A model generated the notes under the pieces. It was not told the origin of the DNA. It saw nothing but the letters and a program-made list of their open reading frames with translations, and did not search any database. Shown in pieces: positions 1 through 6,498 of a DNA stretch of 43,402 bases. Origin of the DNA: Actinomycetes bacterium (lineage in GTDB: Bacteria; Actinomycetota; Acidimicrobiia; Acidimicrobiales; RAAP-2). The translations under genes and the position numbers were made by a program. How positions within the stretch are numbered: position 1 is the stretch's first letter; every line of letters starts with the position of its first letter. The stretch spans positions 1 to 43,402 of the forward strand of contig JAKBTL010000127.1 in NCBI GenBank assembly GCA_021844425.1, read 5' to 3'.

Positions 1-62
1 AACCACTTCCACGCAGTCTGGTAGTGGACGCCCTCTTGCTTCGCCCACTCCGAAAGTCTCAC
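1..62 (-). CDS. tnpA: IS607-type serine recombinase TnpA, N-terminal fragment (runs off the window)
   Basis: Read on the minus strand from a GTG at 62, the sequence gives V-R followed by LSEWAKQEGVHYQTAWKWF. This is the start of the MerR-like helix-turn-helix of IS607-family serine recombinases, which typically begin with LSEYAK-x-x-G-x-x-Y-x-T-A-x-x-W-F. Only about 21 residues lie in the window, so the catalytic serine domain cannot be checked. In IS607 elements this protein carries out transposition through a circular intermediate, usually beside tnpB. The gene points away from dnaB, so the element lies mostly to the left. I see no clear ribosome binding site. The family assignment rests on the HTH pattern alone. 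Confidence 0.72.
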   Translation of the reverse strand, partial: MRLSEWAKQEGVHYQTAWKW

Positions 63-128
63 GCAGACATGCTCACACGTATGTTCGCCGATACTCGTTG
101 ATACTCTCTGGAGCAGTTCGAAGCCCCC
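63..128. mobile_element. Probable end of the IS607-type element, with short direct repeats
   Basis: These 66 bases separate the recombinase start from the dnaB stop codon. They contain GATACTC twice (90-96 and 100-106), exactly 10 bp apart, or one helical turn. They also contain an imperfect dyad around ACGTATGTTC and ACATGCTCACACGT. Such repeats would suit recombinase binding at an element end. The exact boundary with chromosomal DNA cannot be fixed from one copy. The dnaB gene next to it looks complete, so the insertion lies just downstream of it. Confidence 0.45.
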
Positions 129-1577
129 TCACACGTGCTGGAGGTTGTCGAAGCGCGCGTACTGGCCGAGGAAGGCCAGATGAGCAGAGCCGGTGGGCCC
201 GTTACGGTGCTTGGCGACGATGACCTCGGCGAGCCCCCTCCGGTCGATCGGCGTCTCGGGGTCGTAGAGCTCCTCGCGGAAGATGAACAGCACGACGTCG
301 GCGTCCTGCTCGAGCGAGCCCGACTCACGGAGATCCGACAGCATCGGCCGCTTGTCCTGACGGGCCTCGAGGTTCCGGGAGAGCTGCGAGAGCGCCACGA
401 CGGGGCACTCGAGCTCCCTGGCGAGGATCTTCAGGCCCCGGCTGATCTCGGAGACCTCGACCTGGCGGTTCTCGGCCCGGCTCCGCCCGGTCATGAGCTG
501 CAGGTAGTCGACGACCACGAGCCCGAGGTCCCCCTCGCTCTTCTTCAGCCGCCGGGCGCGCGCCCTGATGTCCATCACCGTGAGGTGGGGGTTCTCGTCG
601 ATGAAGATCGTCGACTCGCTGAGCCGGCTCACCGCGGCGCCGACCTTTCCCCAGTCGGCGTCGTGGAGGTGGCCGGTGCGCATGCGCTGCGAGTCGACCC
701 GGGCCTCCGATGCGAGCAGCCGCTGCGTCAGCTCCAGGTGCCCCATCTCGAGCGAGAACAGCAGTGCGGGCCGGCGCAGCACGGTGCCGACGTGGGCGAG
801 CATCCCGAGAGCGAAGCTGGTCTTGCCCATGGCCGGCCTCGCACCGACGATCGTGAGGCTCGCCGGCTGGAGGCCCGCCAGGATCTCGTCGAGCTCGACG
901 TAGCCGGTAGCGACGCCCGTGATGCGGCTTGCGCGGTGCGAGAGCTCCTCGATCCGATCGAGGCTCGGGCCGATGAGGTTCCGCAGCGCTTCGACCGAGT
1001 CGGTGGTCCGGCGCTCCGAGAGCTCGAACACGAGGCGCTCGGCCTCGTCGATCGTGGCTGTCACGTCCTCGGGGACCGCGTACCCCATCTCGGCGAGCTC
1101 GCTCGCGACGCCGATCAGTCGACGGAGCAGCGCGTGCTCCTCCACGATGCGGGCGTAGTGCCCCGCGTTGGCGAGCGACGGGGTGTTGGCCTGCAGCGAG
1201 ACGAGCACGGTCGGGTCTCCGACCTGGTCGATCAAGCCTCTGCGACGGAGCTCGTCAGCGACGGTGACCGCGTCCACCGGCTCGCCGGCCTCGAAGAGCG
1301 AGAGGATCGCGGAGAAGATATGGCCGTGCGCAGGCTTGTAGAAGTCGCCCGCGCTGCAGGTCTCGATCGCCGCCACGACGGCGTCGTTCGACAGGAGCAT
1401 CGCTCCGAGCAGCGACTCCTCCGCGTCCAGGTCGTGCGGCGGGACCCGTGGCTGGCGACCACCGAAAGTTGCCAGCCCGGGACCGCCGCCCCCCTCCTTG
1501 TAGGCCTCGCTCGCGACGCCCTTCGATGTGCCGGGGCGGATCCGGCGTGGGCGGTCGTCGTCGATGGCCTGCACCAT
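129..1577 (-). CDS. dnaB: Replicative DNA helicase DnaB
   Basis: Hexameric 5'-3' replicative helicase that unwinds DNA at the fork. The product is 482 residues. An N-terminal DnaB domain starts near residue 45 with PHDLDAEESLLGAML. The RecA-like domain follows, with Walker A GARPAMGKTS near residue 245, Walker B LVVVDYLQLM, and the H4 motif LSQLSRNLE with the SDLRESGSLEQDADVV stretch. It ends in a normal ARFDNL tail, so the gene is complete. There is no intein, although DnaB is a common intein host. The ATG at 1577 is preceded by AAGGTAGG, a reasonable ribosome binding site. The first 40 residues are basic and Gly-rich, beyond the usual start. It is the last gene of the rpsF-ssb-rpsR-rplI-dnaB group but is separated from rplI by 321 bp, so it may have its own promoter. 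Confidence 0.97.
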   Translation of the reverse strand: MVQAIDDDRPRRIRPGTSKGVASEAYKEGGGGPGLATFGGRQPRVPPHDLDAEESLLGAMLLSNDAVVAAIETCSAGDFYKPAHGHIFSAILSLFEAGEPVDAVTVADELRRRGLIDQVGDPTVLVSLQANTPSLANAGHYARIVEEHALLRRLIGVASELAEMGYAVPEDVTATIDEAERLVFELSERRTTDSVEALRNLIGPSLDRIEELSHRASRITGVATGYVELDEILAGLQPASLTIVGARPAMGKTSFALGMLAHVGTVLRRPALLFSLEMGHLELTQRLLASEARVDSQRMRTGHLHDADWGKVGAAVSRLSESTIFIDENPHLTVMDIRARARRLKKSEGDLGLVVVDYLQLMTGRSRAENRQVEVSEISRGLKILARELECPVVALSQLSRNLEARQDKRPMLSDLRESGSLEQDADVVLFIFREELYDPETPIDRRGLAEVIVAKHRNGPTGSAHLAFLGQYARFDNLQHV

Positions 1578-1898
1578 GGCTTACCTACCTTGTGCGAAGC
1601 GGGCTGGGGATGGGTAGACCCGAAACCTGGGGATTTCCCGTGGTCTCTCCCTGGGCAACCCTGTGAGCTTGGCTGTGGACGACCACTGGGCAGCTGTGGA
1701 CGGAGGCTGCGCGGGCACGACCATGCCGTCATGGTGCACTTCGGCAGTGACCACGTCCGGGCTCGATGGCGCGGAGCGCCAGATGGCGGCCCACGCTTGG
1801 CAGTGCCGGGACGGCGTCCCGGGGGCGCGGCGTCACCTCGCGGCGCCGCGCGACGGCACCAGCCTGCGGACGACGTCGGCACCGGCGCCGAGCGGCGC
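1578..1898. other. 321-bp gap between rplI and dnaB with two DnaA-box-like 9-mers
   Basis: I find no convincing gene here. The region probably holds the dnaB promoter or leader, but no clear -35/-10 pair stands out. TGTGGACGA at 1674-1682 and TGTGGACGG at 1695-1703 are 21 bp apart in the same orientation. Their reverse complements match the actinobacterial DnaA-box consensus TTGTCCACA at 8 and 7 of 9 positions. The first is identical to a box downstream of dnaA at 25442-25450. Whether DnaA binds here is inference. Confidence 0.45.
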
Positions 1899-2348
1899 TC
1901 AGTCGGCGGCGGCGACCTCCACGAGGACCGAGGTCGCCACGTCGCGGAACAACCGGACCGGCACCTCGTAGGTCCCGACCTCCTTGATGGGCTCGGGGAG
2001 CGAGAAGGCATGCCGGTCGACCTCGACGCCCTTCTGCTCTCGGGCAGCCTCTGCGATCTCGACCACGCCGACCGACCCGAAGAGCCTTCCGGTCGCGCCG
2101 GCGCGCGCGGTGATCCGCAGGGACGCGCCTGCGAGCACCTTCGCCTTCGCCTCCGCCGCCTGGTGGTCGTGCGCCTCGCGCAGGTCACGAGCACGGCGCA
2201 TCGACGCGGCCTGCGCTTGGATCCCCTTGGTCGCGCGGAGCCCGAGGCCGTCGGGGATCAGGAAGTTCCGCGCGAAGCCGTCGGCGACGTCGACGATGTC
2301 ACCTCGCCGCCCGACGCCGTCCACGTCTCGACGAAGGAGCAGCCTCAT
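1899..2348 (-). CDS. rplI: 50S ribosomal protein L9
   Basis: L9 binds 23S rRNA near the base of the L1 stalk and helps maintain frame and subunit function. The product is 149 residues, the normal length. The N-terminal rRNA-binding signature is clear: [19 protein letters not shown], followed by [11 protein letters not shown] charged connecting helix rich in Ala, Arg and Glu leads to the C-terminal domain, with [15 protein letters not shown] near residue 87. Its ATG overlaps the rpsR stop by four bases (2345-2348), so it is translationally coupled to rpsR. The first residues are [12 protein letters not shown] rather than the common MKVILLEDV, a mild variation. Confidence 0.97.
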   Translation of the reverse strand: MRLLLRRDVDGVGRRGDIVDVADGFARNFLIPDGLGLRATKGIQAQAASMRRARDLREAHDHQAAEAKAKVLAGASLRITARAGATGRLFGSVGVVEIAEAAREQKGVEVDRHAFSLPEPIKEVGTYEVPVRLFRDVATSVLVEVAAAD

Positions 2349-2854
2349 CGCTCGTCACCCTCATGCTCGCCCGAGGCACCCGCGCCGGCGACGTCAGCCG
2401 GCGCGAAGGTCTCGGCGGACAGCCCGTCGGATGCGGCCGAACCGGAGCCCTCGGGCTCCTCGTCTCCCGGTGCGTCGGCGGCGCGGCCTTCACGGGCACG
2501 CTCGTCCCGGCCGACAGCCGGACCACGCTCGCCACGCTCGCCACGCTCGCCACGGCCGCCGCGCGCACCCGGGCGCTCGGTCACCGTCCGCTGCGTGTAG
2601 GGGAGGAGGACCAGCTCCCGCGCGTTCTTGATGGCCTCCGCGATGTCGCGCTGGTGCTGGGCGCAGTTGCCCGTGACCCGACGCGAGCGGATCTTGCCGC
2701 GGTCGCTCATGAACTTCCTGAGAAGCGGCACGTCCTTGTAGTCGACCCACTCGACGCCGTCGCGGCACAACGCGCACGGCTTCTTCTTGATCCTGCGCCC
2801 GAGATCCTTGGGAGCGCGGCGGGAGGTCCCGCCCCGATAGTTGCTGCGTGCCAT
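2345..2854 (-). CDS. rpsR: 30S ribosomal protein S18 with a long C-terminal extension
   Basis: S18 sits on the 30S platform paired with S6. The ATG at 2854 gives MARSNYRGG and overlaps the ssb stop by one base (TGATG). The S18 core covers about residues 20-88: [35 protein letters not shown] and the [20 protein letters not shown] block. CALC plus NCAQH suggest a zinc-binding (C+) form. Ordinary S18 stops near 75-90 residues, while this protein has 169. The extra tail begins with [13 protein letters not shown], built from 9-bp repeats, and becomes acidic and Ala/Gly-rich, so it is probably disordered. A longer in-frame ORF reaches 3010 but would overlap ssb and lacks S18 similarity. Confidence 0.95.
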   Translation of the reverse strand: MARSNYRGGTSRRAPKDLGRRIKKKPCALCRDGVEWVDYKDVPLLRKFMSDRGKIRSRRVTGNCAQHQRDIAEAIKNARELVLLPYTQRTVTERPGARGGRGERGERGERGPAVGRDERAREGRAADAPGDEEPEGSGSAASDGLSAETFAPADVAGAGASGEHEGDER

Positions 2855-3336
2855 CAGAAAGGCTCCTCGTCGTAGCCGTACGCGGTCGTCTCGTCCTGTC
2901 GGGGGGCGGGGGCGGCGGCGGGGGCGGGGGCGGGGGCGGGCCGAGCACCTCCGCGAGGTCCCTCGGAGGGCCCCCGCCGCTCGTTCTTCGTCACCTGCGC
3001 GGTCGCCCACCGCAACGACGGGCCGACTTCGTCCGCGACCACCTCCACCTTCGACCGGCGGTCGCCATCGGGCGTCTCCCAGCTGCGCTGCTCGAGACGT
3101 CCGCAGACGACGACCCGCGCGCCGCGGGTGAGGCTCTCGCTCACGTTCTCCGCCATCTCACGCCAGCACACGATGTCGAAGAAGCTCGTCTGCTCCTCCC
3201 ACTCCTGGGTCTGGCGGTTCTGCCAGCGCCGGTTCACCGCCAACCCGAACGTCGCGGTCGGCTGGCCGGTGTTCGTGAAGCGCAGCTCGGGGTCCCTCGT
3301 CACGTTGCCCACGAGCGTCACGCTGTTGTCCGGCAT
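2854..3336 (-). CDS. ssb: Single-stranded DNA-binding protein
   Basis: SSB coats single-stranded DNA and recruits partners through its C-terminal tip. The ATG at 3336 is chosen because GAGGAGGAGG sits just upstream and [15 protein letters not shown] is the canonical start. The OB fold spans about residues 1-110, with [34 protein letters not shown] and [16 protein letters not shown] Pro/Ala-rich linker ([12 protein letters not shown]) follows, and the protein ends in YGYDEEPF, the expected acidic tip with a terminal Phe. It is 160 residues long. It lies between rpsF and rpsR, as in many bacteria. The linker is encoded by an extremely G-rich stretch (see 2901-2940). Confidence 0.97.
   Translation of the reverse strand: MPDNSVTLVGNVTRDPELRFTNTGQPTATFGLAVNRRWQNRQTQEWEEQTSFFDIVCWREMAENVSESLTRGARVVVCGRLEQRSWETPDGDRRSKVEVVADEVGPSLRWATAQVTKNERRGPSEGPRGGARPAPAPAPAAAPAPRQDETTAYGYDEEPF
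2901..2940 (+). repeat. G-run tract with G-quadruplex potential inside ssb
   Basis: On the plus strand this 40-bp stretch contains only G and C and has six runs of three or more G separated by single C or short GG units. It encodes the Pro/Ala linker of SSB on the opposite strand, so the G-rich strand is the transcription template. The pattern meets the usual four-run requirement for an intramolecular G-quadruplex. Folding in the cell is inference. It could also be simple compositional drift in a low-complexity linker. Confidence 0.6.
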
Positions 3337-3386
3337 GGTGCCTCCTCCTCGTTCCTCTCCGCCGCGTCTCGCCGCGTCCGGAGACG

Positions 3387-3824
3387 TCAGTCCGCCGCCG
3401 GTGCGGCAGCGTCCACTGCGGCTCCAGACGGCGCCCCCCCGTACGAAGCGCCTCGCCCACCGGGGCTGCGCGGTGCGGGACCCCTCGCACCCTGGCGGGT
3501 ACGGCCGCCACCGCCGGATCCGACGCGTGCGGCGACCTTGTCGGGGATGCGGATGACCTTGAAGCGCAGCACCTCGTCGGCGAGGGAGAGAAGGCGGTCG
3601 ATCTCGGCGACCGTCCTCGGCTCGCCGGTGAGCTCGACGACCACGTAGTAGCCCTCGCGGCGGTGCCTCAGCTCGTAGGCGAACGGCCGACGCCCCCAAC
3701 GGTCGACGTGGCCGGGTGCCCCACCGCTCGCGCGGACGGTCTCCAGAAGGCGGTCGACGACCGCTTGGATCGCCGGCGGCTCCGCACCGACGTCGAAGAT
3801 GACCATGACTTCATACGGCCGCAT
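3387..3824 (-). CDS. rpsF: 30S ribosomal protein S6
   Basis: S6 pairs with S18 on the 30S platform. The ATG at 3824 is chosen over the longer reading to 3863 because GGGAGGTGA lies about eight bases upstream and MRPYEVMVIFDVG is the standard start. The ferredoxin-like domain covers roughly residues 1-96: the VDRWGRRPFAYELRHRREGYYV block and VLRFKVIRIPDKVA. A Gly/Pro/Ala-rich tail of about 45 residues follows, longer than in most S6 proteins. It is the first gene of the rpsF-ssb-rpsR-rplI group, so the promoter should lie between 3825 and 4093, where no clear hexamers were found. Confidence 0.96.
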   Translation of the reverse strand: MRPYEVMVIFDVGAEPPAIQAVVDRLLETVRASGGAPGHVDRWGRRPFAYELRHRREGYYVVVELTGEPRTVAEIDRLLSLADEVLRFKVIRIPDKVAARVGSGGGGRTRQGARGPAPRSPGGRGASYGGAPSGAAVDAAAPAAD

Positions 3825-3989
3825 CTGCGGCTCACCTCCCTCCGGACCGGGTGCGCCAGGCACCCGGGCCCCGGTGGTCCGGGGCAGGGCTCGTCCGTCT
3901 CGGCTGCGGCTGGCGTCACCGCCGGGCCGAGGCCGCTCGCCAGCGTAGCCGATCGCAGCGACCGCCGTCCCCGGCTACCTCGATGCCCG

Positions 3990-4108
3990 GCTCAGCTCCG
4001 TGCCCGGCTCAGCTCCGGGTCCTGCTCAGCTCCGTGCCCGGCTCAGCTCCGGGTCCTGCTCAGCTCCGGATCCTGCTCAGCTCCGTGCCCGGCTCAGCTC
4101 CGGGTCCT
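3990..4108. repeat. Seven-copy 17-bp tandem repeat downstream of the DUF5318 gene
   Basis: Seven head-to-tail units of 17 bp share the invariant start GCTCAGCTCCG followed by variable TGCCCG, GGTCCT or GATCCT. Two subtypes alternate: GTGCCCG and GGTCCT. The last unit contains the stop codon of the DUF5318 gene. The rest of the 3825-4093 stretch upstream of rpsF has no recognisable gene. The array has no spacers and is not CRISPR. It could influence transcription ends or simply be a minisatellite. Confidence 0.9.
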
Positions 4109-4546
4109 GCTCCTGCCTCGGTCGCTCGCCCCCGCGCCGACGCTCCGGCCGCCTGCGGGGTACCTACGAAGCAGGTGGTGCCACGCGCACGCGGGGCACA
4201 CCTCGACGTCGTAGCAGAGCACCGGCTCGCTCCGGCGCCGGAGCCGCTCCAGCTCGGTCACTGTGCCTGGGCACCTCCCTCCGGCAGGCAGCCCTGCGCC
4301 GAAGACATACGTCACCTGCACCGTGCGAGCCTCTCCGCAGATGGGGCAGTCGTCGGCCAGCGGGTGACCGACGTTGCGTGCGGCCCGCAGGAGCTCGGGG
4401 TGCGCGTCGCAGACGTCGCCGACGCGGATCCGGCCGCGGCGGACCTCTCGCACCAGCGCGTCACGCACGAGGCGGTACTCCACACGTGCCTCTGGGGCGG
4501 GATCCTCCACACGTCGGCGAGCACCTGGGCCCGAGCGGAACACCAC
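4094..4546 (-). CDS. DUF5318 family protein
   Basis: This is a small actinobacterial protein of unknown function, 150 residues. It is recognisable from VEYRLVRDALVREVRRGRI, then VGDVCDAHPELLRAARN. Two Cys pairs follow, CPIC near residue 70 and CPAC near residue 117, within YDVEVCPACAWHHLLRRY, which suggests a zinc ribbon. The start used is a GTG at 4546; a later start is possible because the first 15 residues are not family-like. The C-terminal 20 residues run into the 17-bp repeat array and are probably not conserved. It is separated from rpsF by about 270 bp and lies divergently from the PadR gene. Family membership is from recalled sequence pattern; function is unknown. Confidence 0.8.
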   Translation of the reverse strand: MVFRSGPGARRRVEDPAPEARVEYRLVRDALVREVRRGRIRVGDVCDAHPELLRAARNVGHPLADDCPICGEARTVQVTYVFGAGLPAGGRCPGTVTELERLRRRSEPVLCYDVEVCPACAWHHLLRRYPAGGRSVGAGASDRGRSRTRS

Positions 4547-4607
4547 GCCGCGAGGCTACCGCCGGGCGACCGCCACCTCGCAGGTGCACCGCCCGGCGCG
4601 CGTGTCG

Positions 4608-4626
4608 CTATATCGAATCGATATAG
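4608..4626. promoter_or_regulatory. Perfect 19-bp palindrome, probable PadR operator
   Basis: CTATATCGAATCGATATAG is a perfect inverted repeat with 9-bp arms around a central A. It ends 10 bases before the ATG of the padR-like gene and is strikingly AT-rich for this genome. PadR-family dimers bind palindromes of this kind next to their own gene, so autoregulation is the likely role. It could also affect ino1 if the two genes are cotranscribed. It lies in the divergent gap with the DUF5318 gene and so could act on both directions. Confidence 0.8.
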
Positions 4627-4636
4627 TCTGGCTGCG

Positions 4637-5311
4637 ATGCTGGACTTGGCGATCCTCGGGCTCCTCGAAGAACGCGGCGAGCTGCACGGCTACGAGATCC
4701 GCCGGCAGCTGCGCGAGGGCCTCGGGCTCCTCGCGAACGTCTCGTTCGGCTCCCTCTACCCCGCGCTCGCACGTCTCGAAGCCGCTGGCGCGGTCGAGGC
4801 GACCGAGGCTCCCTCCACGGCGGAGGCTCCGCGCGCGGCGGTCCCGCCGACGGGCTCGCTCAGCGGTGAGCTCGCGGTCCTCCGCGCGCGGCGGCGCACG
4901 ACGCTCCGGGCCCGTGGCCAGCGCGCGCGCAAGGCGTACCGGATCACCGACGCCGGGCGTGCCCTGTTCGCCGAACTGCTCGCCGGCGGAGGGCCCTCCG
5001 ACGACCCCCGGAGCTTCGGGCTCCGCCTCGCCTTCGCGCGTCACCTCCCCGCACCCGCGCGTCTGGCGCTGCTCGAGCGGCGTAGGACCCAGCTCGCCGA
5101 GCGCCTCACCGAGATCCGGGCGACCGGCAGCGGGGCCCTCGACGTCTACGCGCGCTCGGTCGTCGAGCACACCGCAGACGCTCTGGAGCACGACATCAGC
5201 TGGCTGGACCGTCTCGTCGAGGCCGAGGAGCAGTCAGCCGGCATCTCCCGCCACGCCACCGGGAGGGCCGCCGGGCGGCCCGTCCCGTCACCACAGCCTC
5301 GAGGTACCTGA
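4637..5311 (+). CDS. PadR-family transcriptional regulator
   Basis: The N-terminal winged helix is typical of PadR: LDLAILGLLEERGELHGYEI, then SFGSLYPALARLEAAG. The ATG at 4637 begins this domain. An insert rich in Ala, Pro and Arg (about residues 55-95) interrupts the wing before KAYRITDAGRALFAEL. The C-terminal helical region resembles the vir_C domain used for dimerisation (LAFARHLPAPARLALLERR and SVVEHTADALEHDISWLDRL). The length is 224 residues. It is 47 bp upstream of ino1 in the same direction, an arrangement also known in mycobacteria, so inositol synthesis is a plausible target. The palindrome at 4608-4626 is the probable operator. The ligand is unknown. Confidence 0.88.
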   Translation: MLDLAILGLLEERGELHGYEIRRQLREGLGLLANVSFGSLYPALARLEAAGAVEATEAPSTAEAPRAAVPPTGSLSGELAVLRARRRTTLRARGQRARKAYRITDAGRALFAELLAGGGPSDDPRSFGLRLAFARHLPAPARLALLERRRTQLAERLTEIRATGSGALDVYARSVVEHTADALEHDISWLDRLVEAEEQSAGISRHATGRAAGRPVPSPQPRGT

Positions 5312-5358
5312 GAGCACCCCGCAGCACGGGGCACCCGAGAACACAGGAGGAATGACCG

Positions 5359-6456
5359 ATGGGCAACGTACGCGTCGCCATTGCCGGCGTGGGGAACTGC
5401 GCCAGCTCGCTCGTGCAGGGCATCTCGTACTACCGGGACGCCGCCGAGGACGACCTCGTCCCAGGGCTCATGCACGTCGTGCTCGGCGGCTACCACGTGC
5501 GCGACGTCGTTCCCGTCGCCGCGTTCGACGTCGACGCGACGAAGGTCGGTGCAGACCTCTCCAAGGCGATCTTCGCGGGGTTGAACAACACCATCCGCTT
5601 CGCGGAGGTCGGCGACCTGGGGGTGACCGTGCAACGCGGGCCGACGCTCGACGGTCTCGGCCGTTACTACCGCGAGCTCGTGGAGGAGTCACCCGAAGCC
5701 CCCGTCGACGTCGCGGCGGCGTTGAGGGAGGCGGAGGCCGACGTGCTCGTCGCGTACCTCCCGGTGGGGTCGGAGCAGGCGCAGCGCCACTACGCCGAGG
5801 CGTGCCTCGAGGCGAAGGTCGCCTTCGTCAACGCGATCCCGGTATTCATCGCGTCGAACCCCGAGTGGGCGCGCCGCTTCACCGAGGCCGGCGTGCCCGT
5901 GGTCGGCGACGACATCAAGAGCCAGGTCGGCTCGACGATCGTCCACCGCGTGCTCACCCGGCTCTTCGAGGACCGCGGGCTCGCGCTCGACCGTACGTAC
6001 CAGCTCAACGTGGGCGGCAACATGGACTTCCGCAACATGCTCGAGCGCGACCGCCTCGAGTCCAAGAAGGTGTCGAAGACCCAGGCCGTCACGAGCCAGA
6101 TCGAGCACACCGTGCTGCCCGCCGACGACGTGCACATCGGCCCCTCCGACCACGTACCGTGGCTCGCCGATCGGAAGTGGGCGTACATCCGCATGGAGGG
6201 CCGCAACTTCGGCGACGTCCCTTTGAACCTGGAGCTGAAGCTCGAGGTCTGGGACTCGCCGAACTCCGCCGGCGTCATCATCGACGCGCTGCGCTGCGCC
6301 AAGCTCGCGCTCGACCGGGGCATCGGAGGACCCCTCCTCGGTCCCTCCGCGTACTTCATGAAGTCGCCGCCGGTGCAGTACCACGACGACGTCGCCCACG
6401 GGATGGTCGAGGCCTTCGCTGCAGGAGACCCGGGCTCGCGCTGGCCCGAGAGCTGA
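5359..6456 (+). CDS. ino1: Inositol-3-phosphate synthase
   Basis: Converts glucose 6-phosphate to 1L-myo-inositol 3-phosphate with NAD, the first step towards phosphatidylinositol and mycothiol in actinobacteria. The product is 365 residues, the short prokaryotic form. The Rossmann glycine loop [16 protein letters not shown] is at the N-terminus. Other conserved segments are [32 protein letters not shown], the [16 protein letters not shown] block and [13 protein letters not shown], which contain active-site lysines of the family. It ends with [11 protein letters not shown] and a short tail. The ATG at 5359 follows AGGAGG at a good distance. It sits just downstream of the PadR gene and converges on the CCA-adding enzyme gene. 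Confidence 0.96.
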   Translation: MGNVRVAIAGVGNCASSLVQGISYYRDAAEDDLVPGLMHVVLGGYHVRDVVPVAAFDVDATKVGADLSKAIFAGLNNTIRFAEVGDLGVTVQRGPTLDGLGRYYRELVEESPEAPVDVAAALREAEADVLVAYLPVGSEQAQRHYAEACLEAKVAFVNAIPVFIASNPEWARRFTEAGVPVVGDDIKSQVGSTIVHRVLTRLFEDRGLALDRTYQLNVGGNMDFRNMLERDRLESKKVSKTQAVTSQIEHTVLPADDVHIGPSDHVPWLADRKWAYIRMEGRNFGDVPLNLELKLEVWDSPNSAGVIIDALRCAKLALDRGIGGPLLGPSAYFMKSPPVQYHDDVAHGMVEAFAAGDPGSRWPES

Positions 6457-6498
6457 GCGTCAGCGGCCCGTCCGAGAGCTGAGCGTCAGCGGCCCGTC
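6447..6498. repeat. 26-bp perfect tandem duplication over the ino1 stop
   Basis: Positions 6447-6472 and 6473-6498 are identical. The unit carries the last ino1 codons, its stop (GAGAGCTGA) and GCGTCAGCGGCCCGTC. Because the unit includes the stop, the ino1 product ends normally at the first copy. The second copy extends into the end of the convergent CCA-adding enzyme gene and forms one arm of the hairpin at 6487-6507. Confidence 0.9.

Noticed and set aside
129..1577. Intein in DnaB as the source of the LAGLIDADG domain
   Set aside because: dnaB is uninterrupted and full length; the LAGLIDADG gene is separate, about 17.6 kb away.
135..2600. Long plus-strand ORF opposite dnaB and rplI
   Set aside because: Shadow frame of recognised minus-strand genes with no family resemblance.
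3990..4108. Tandem repeats as a possible CRISPR array
   Set aside because: Units are contiguous 17-mers without spacers and there are no cas genes in the window.
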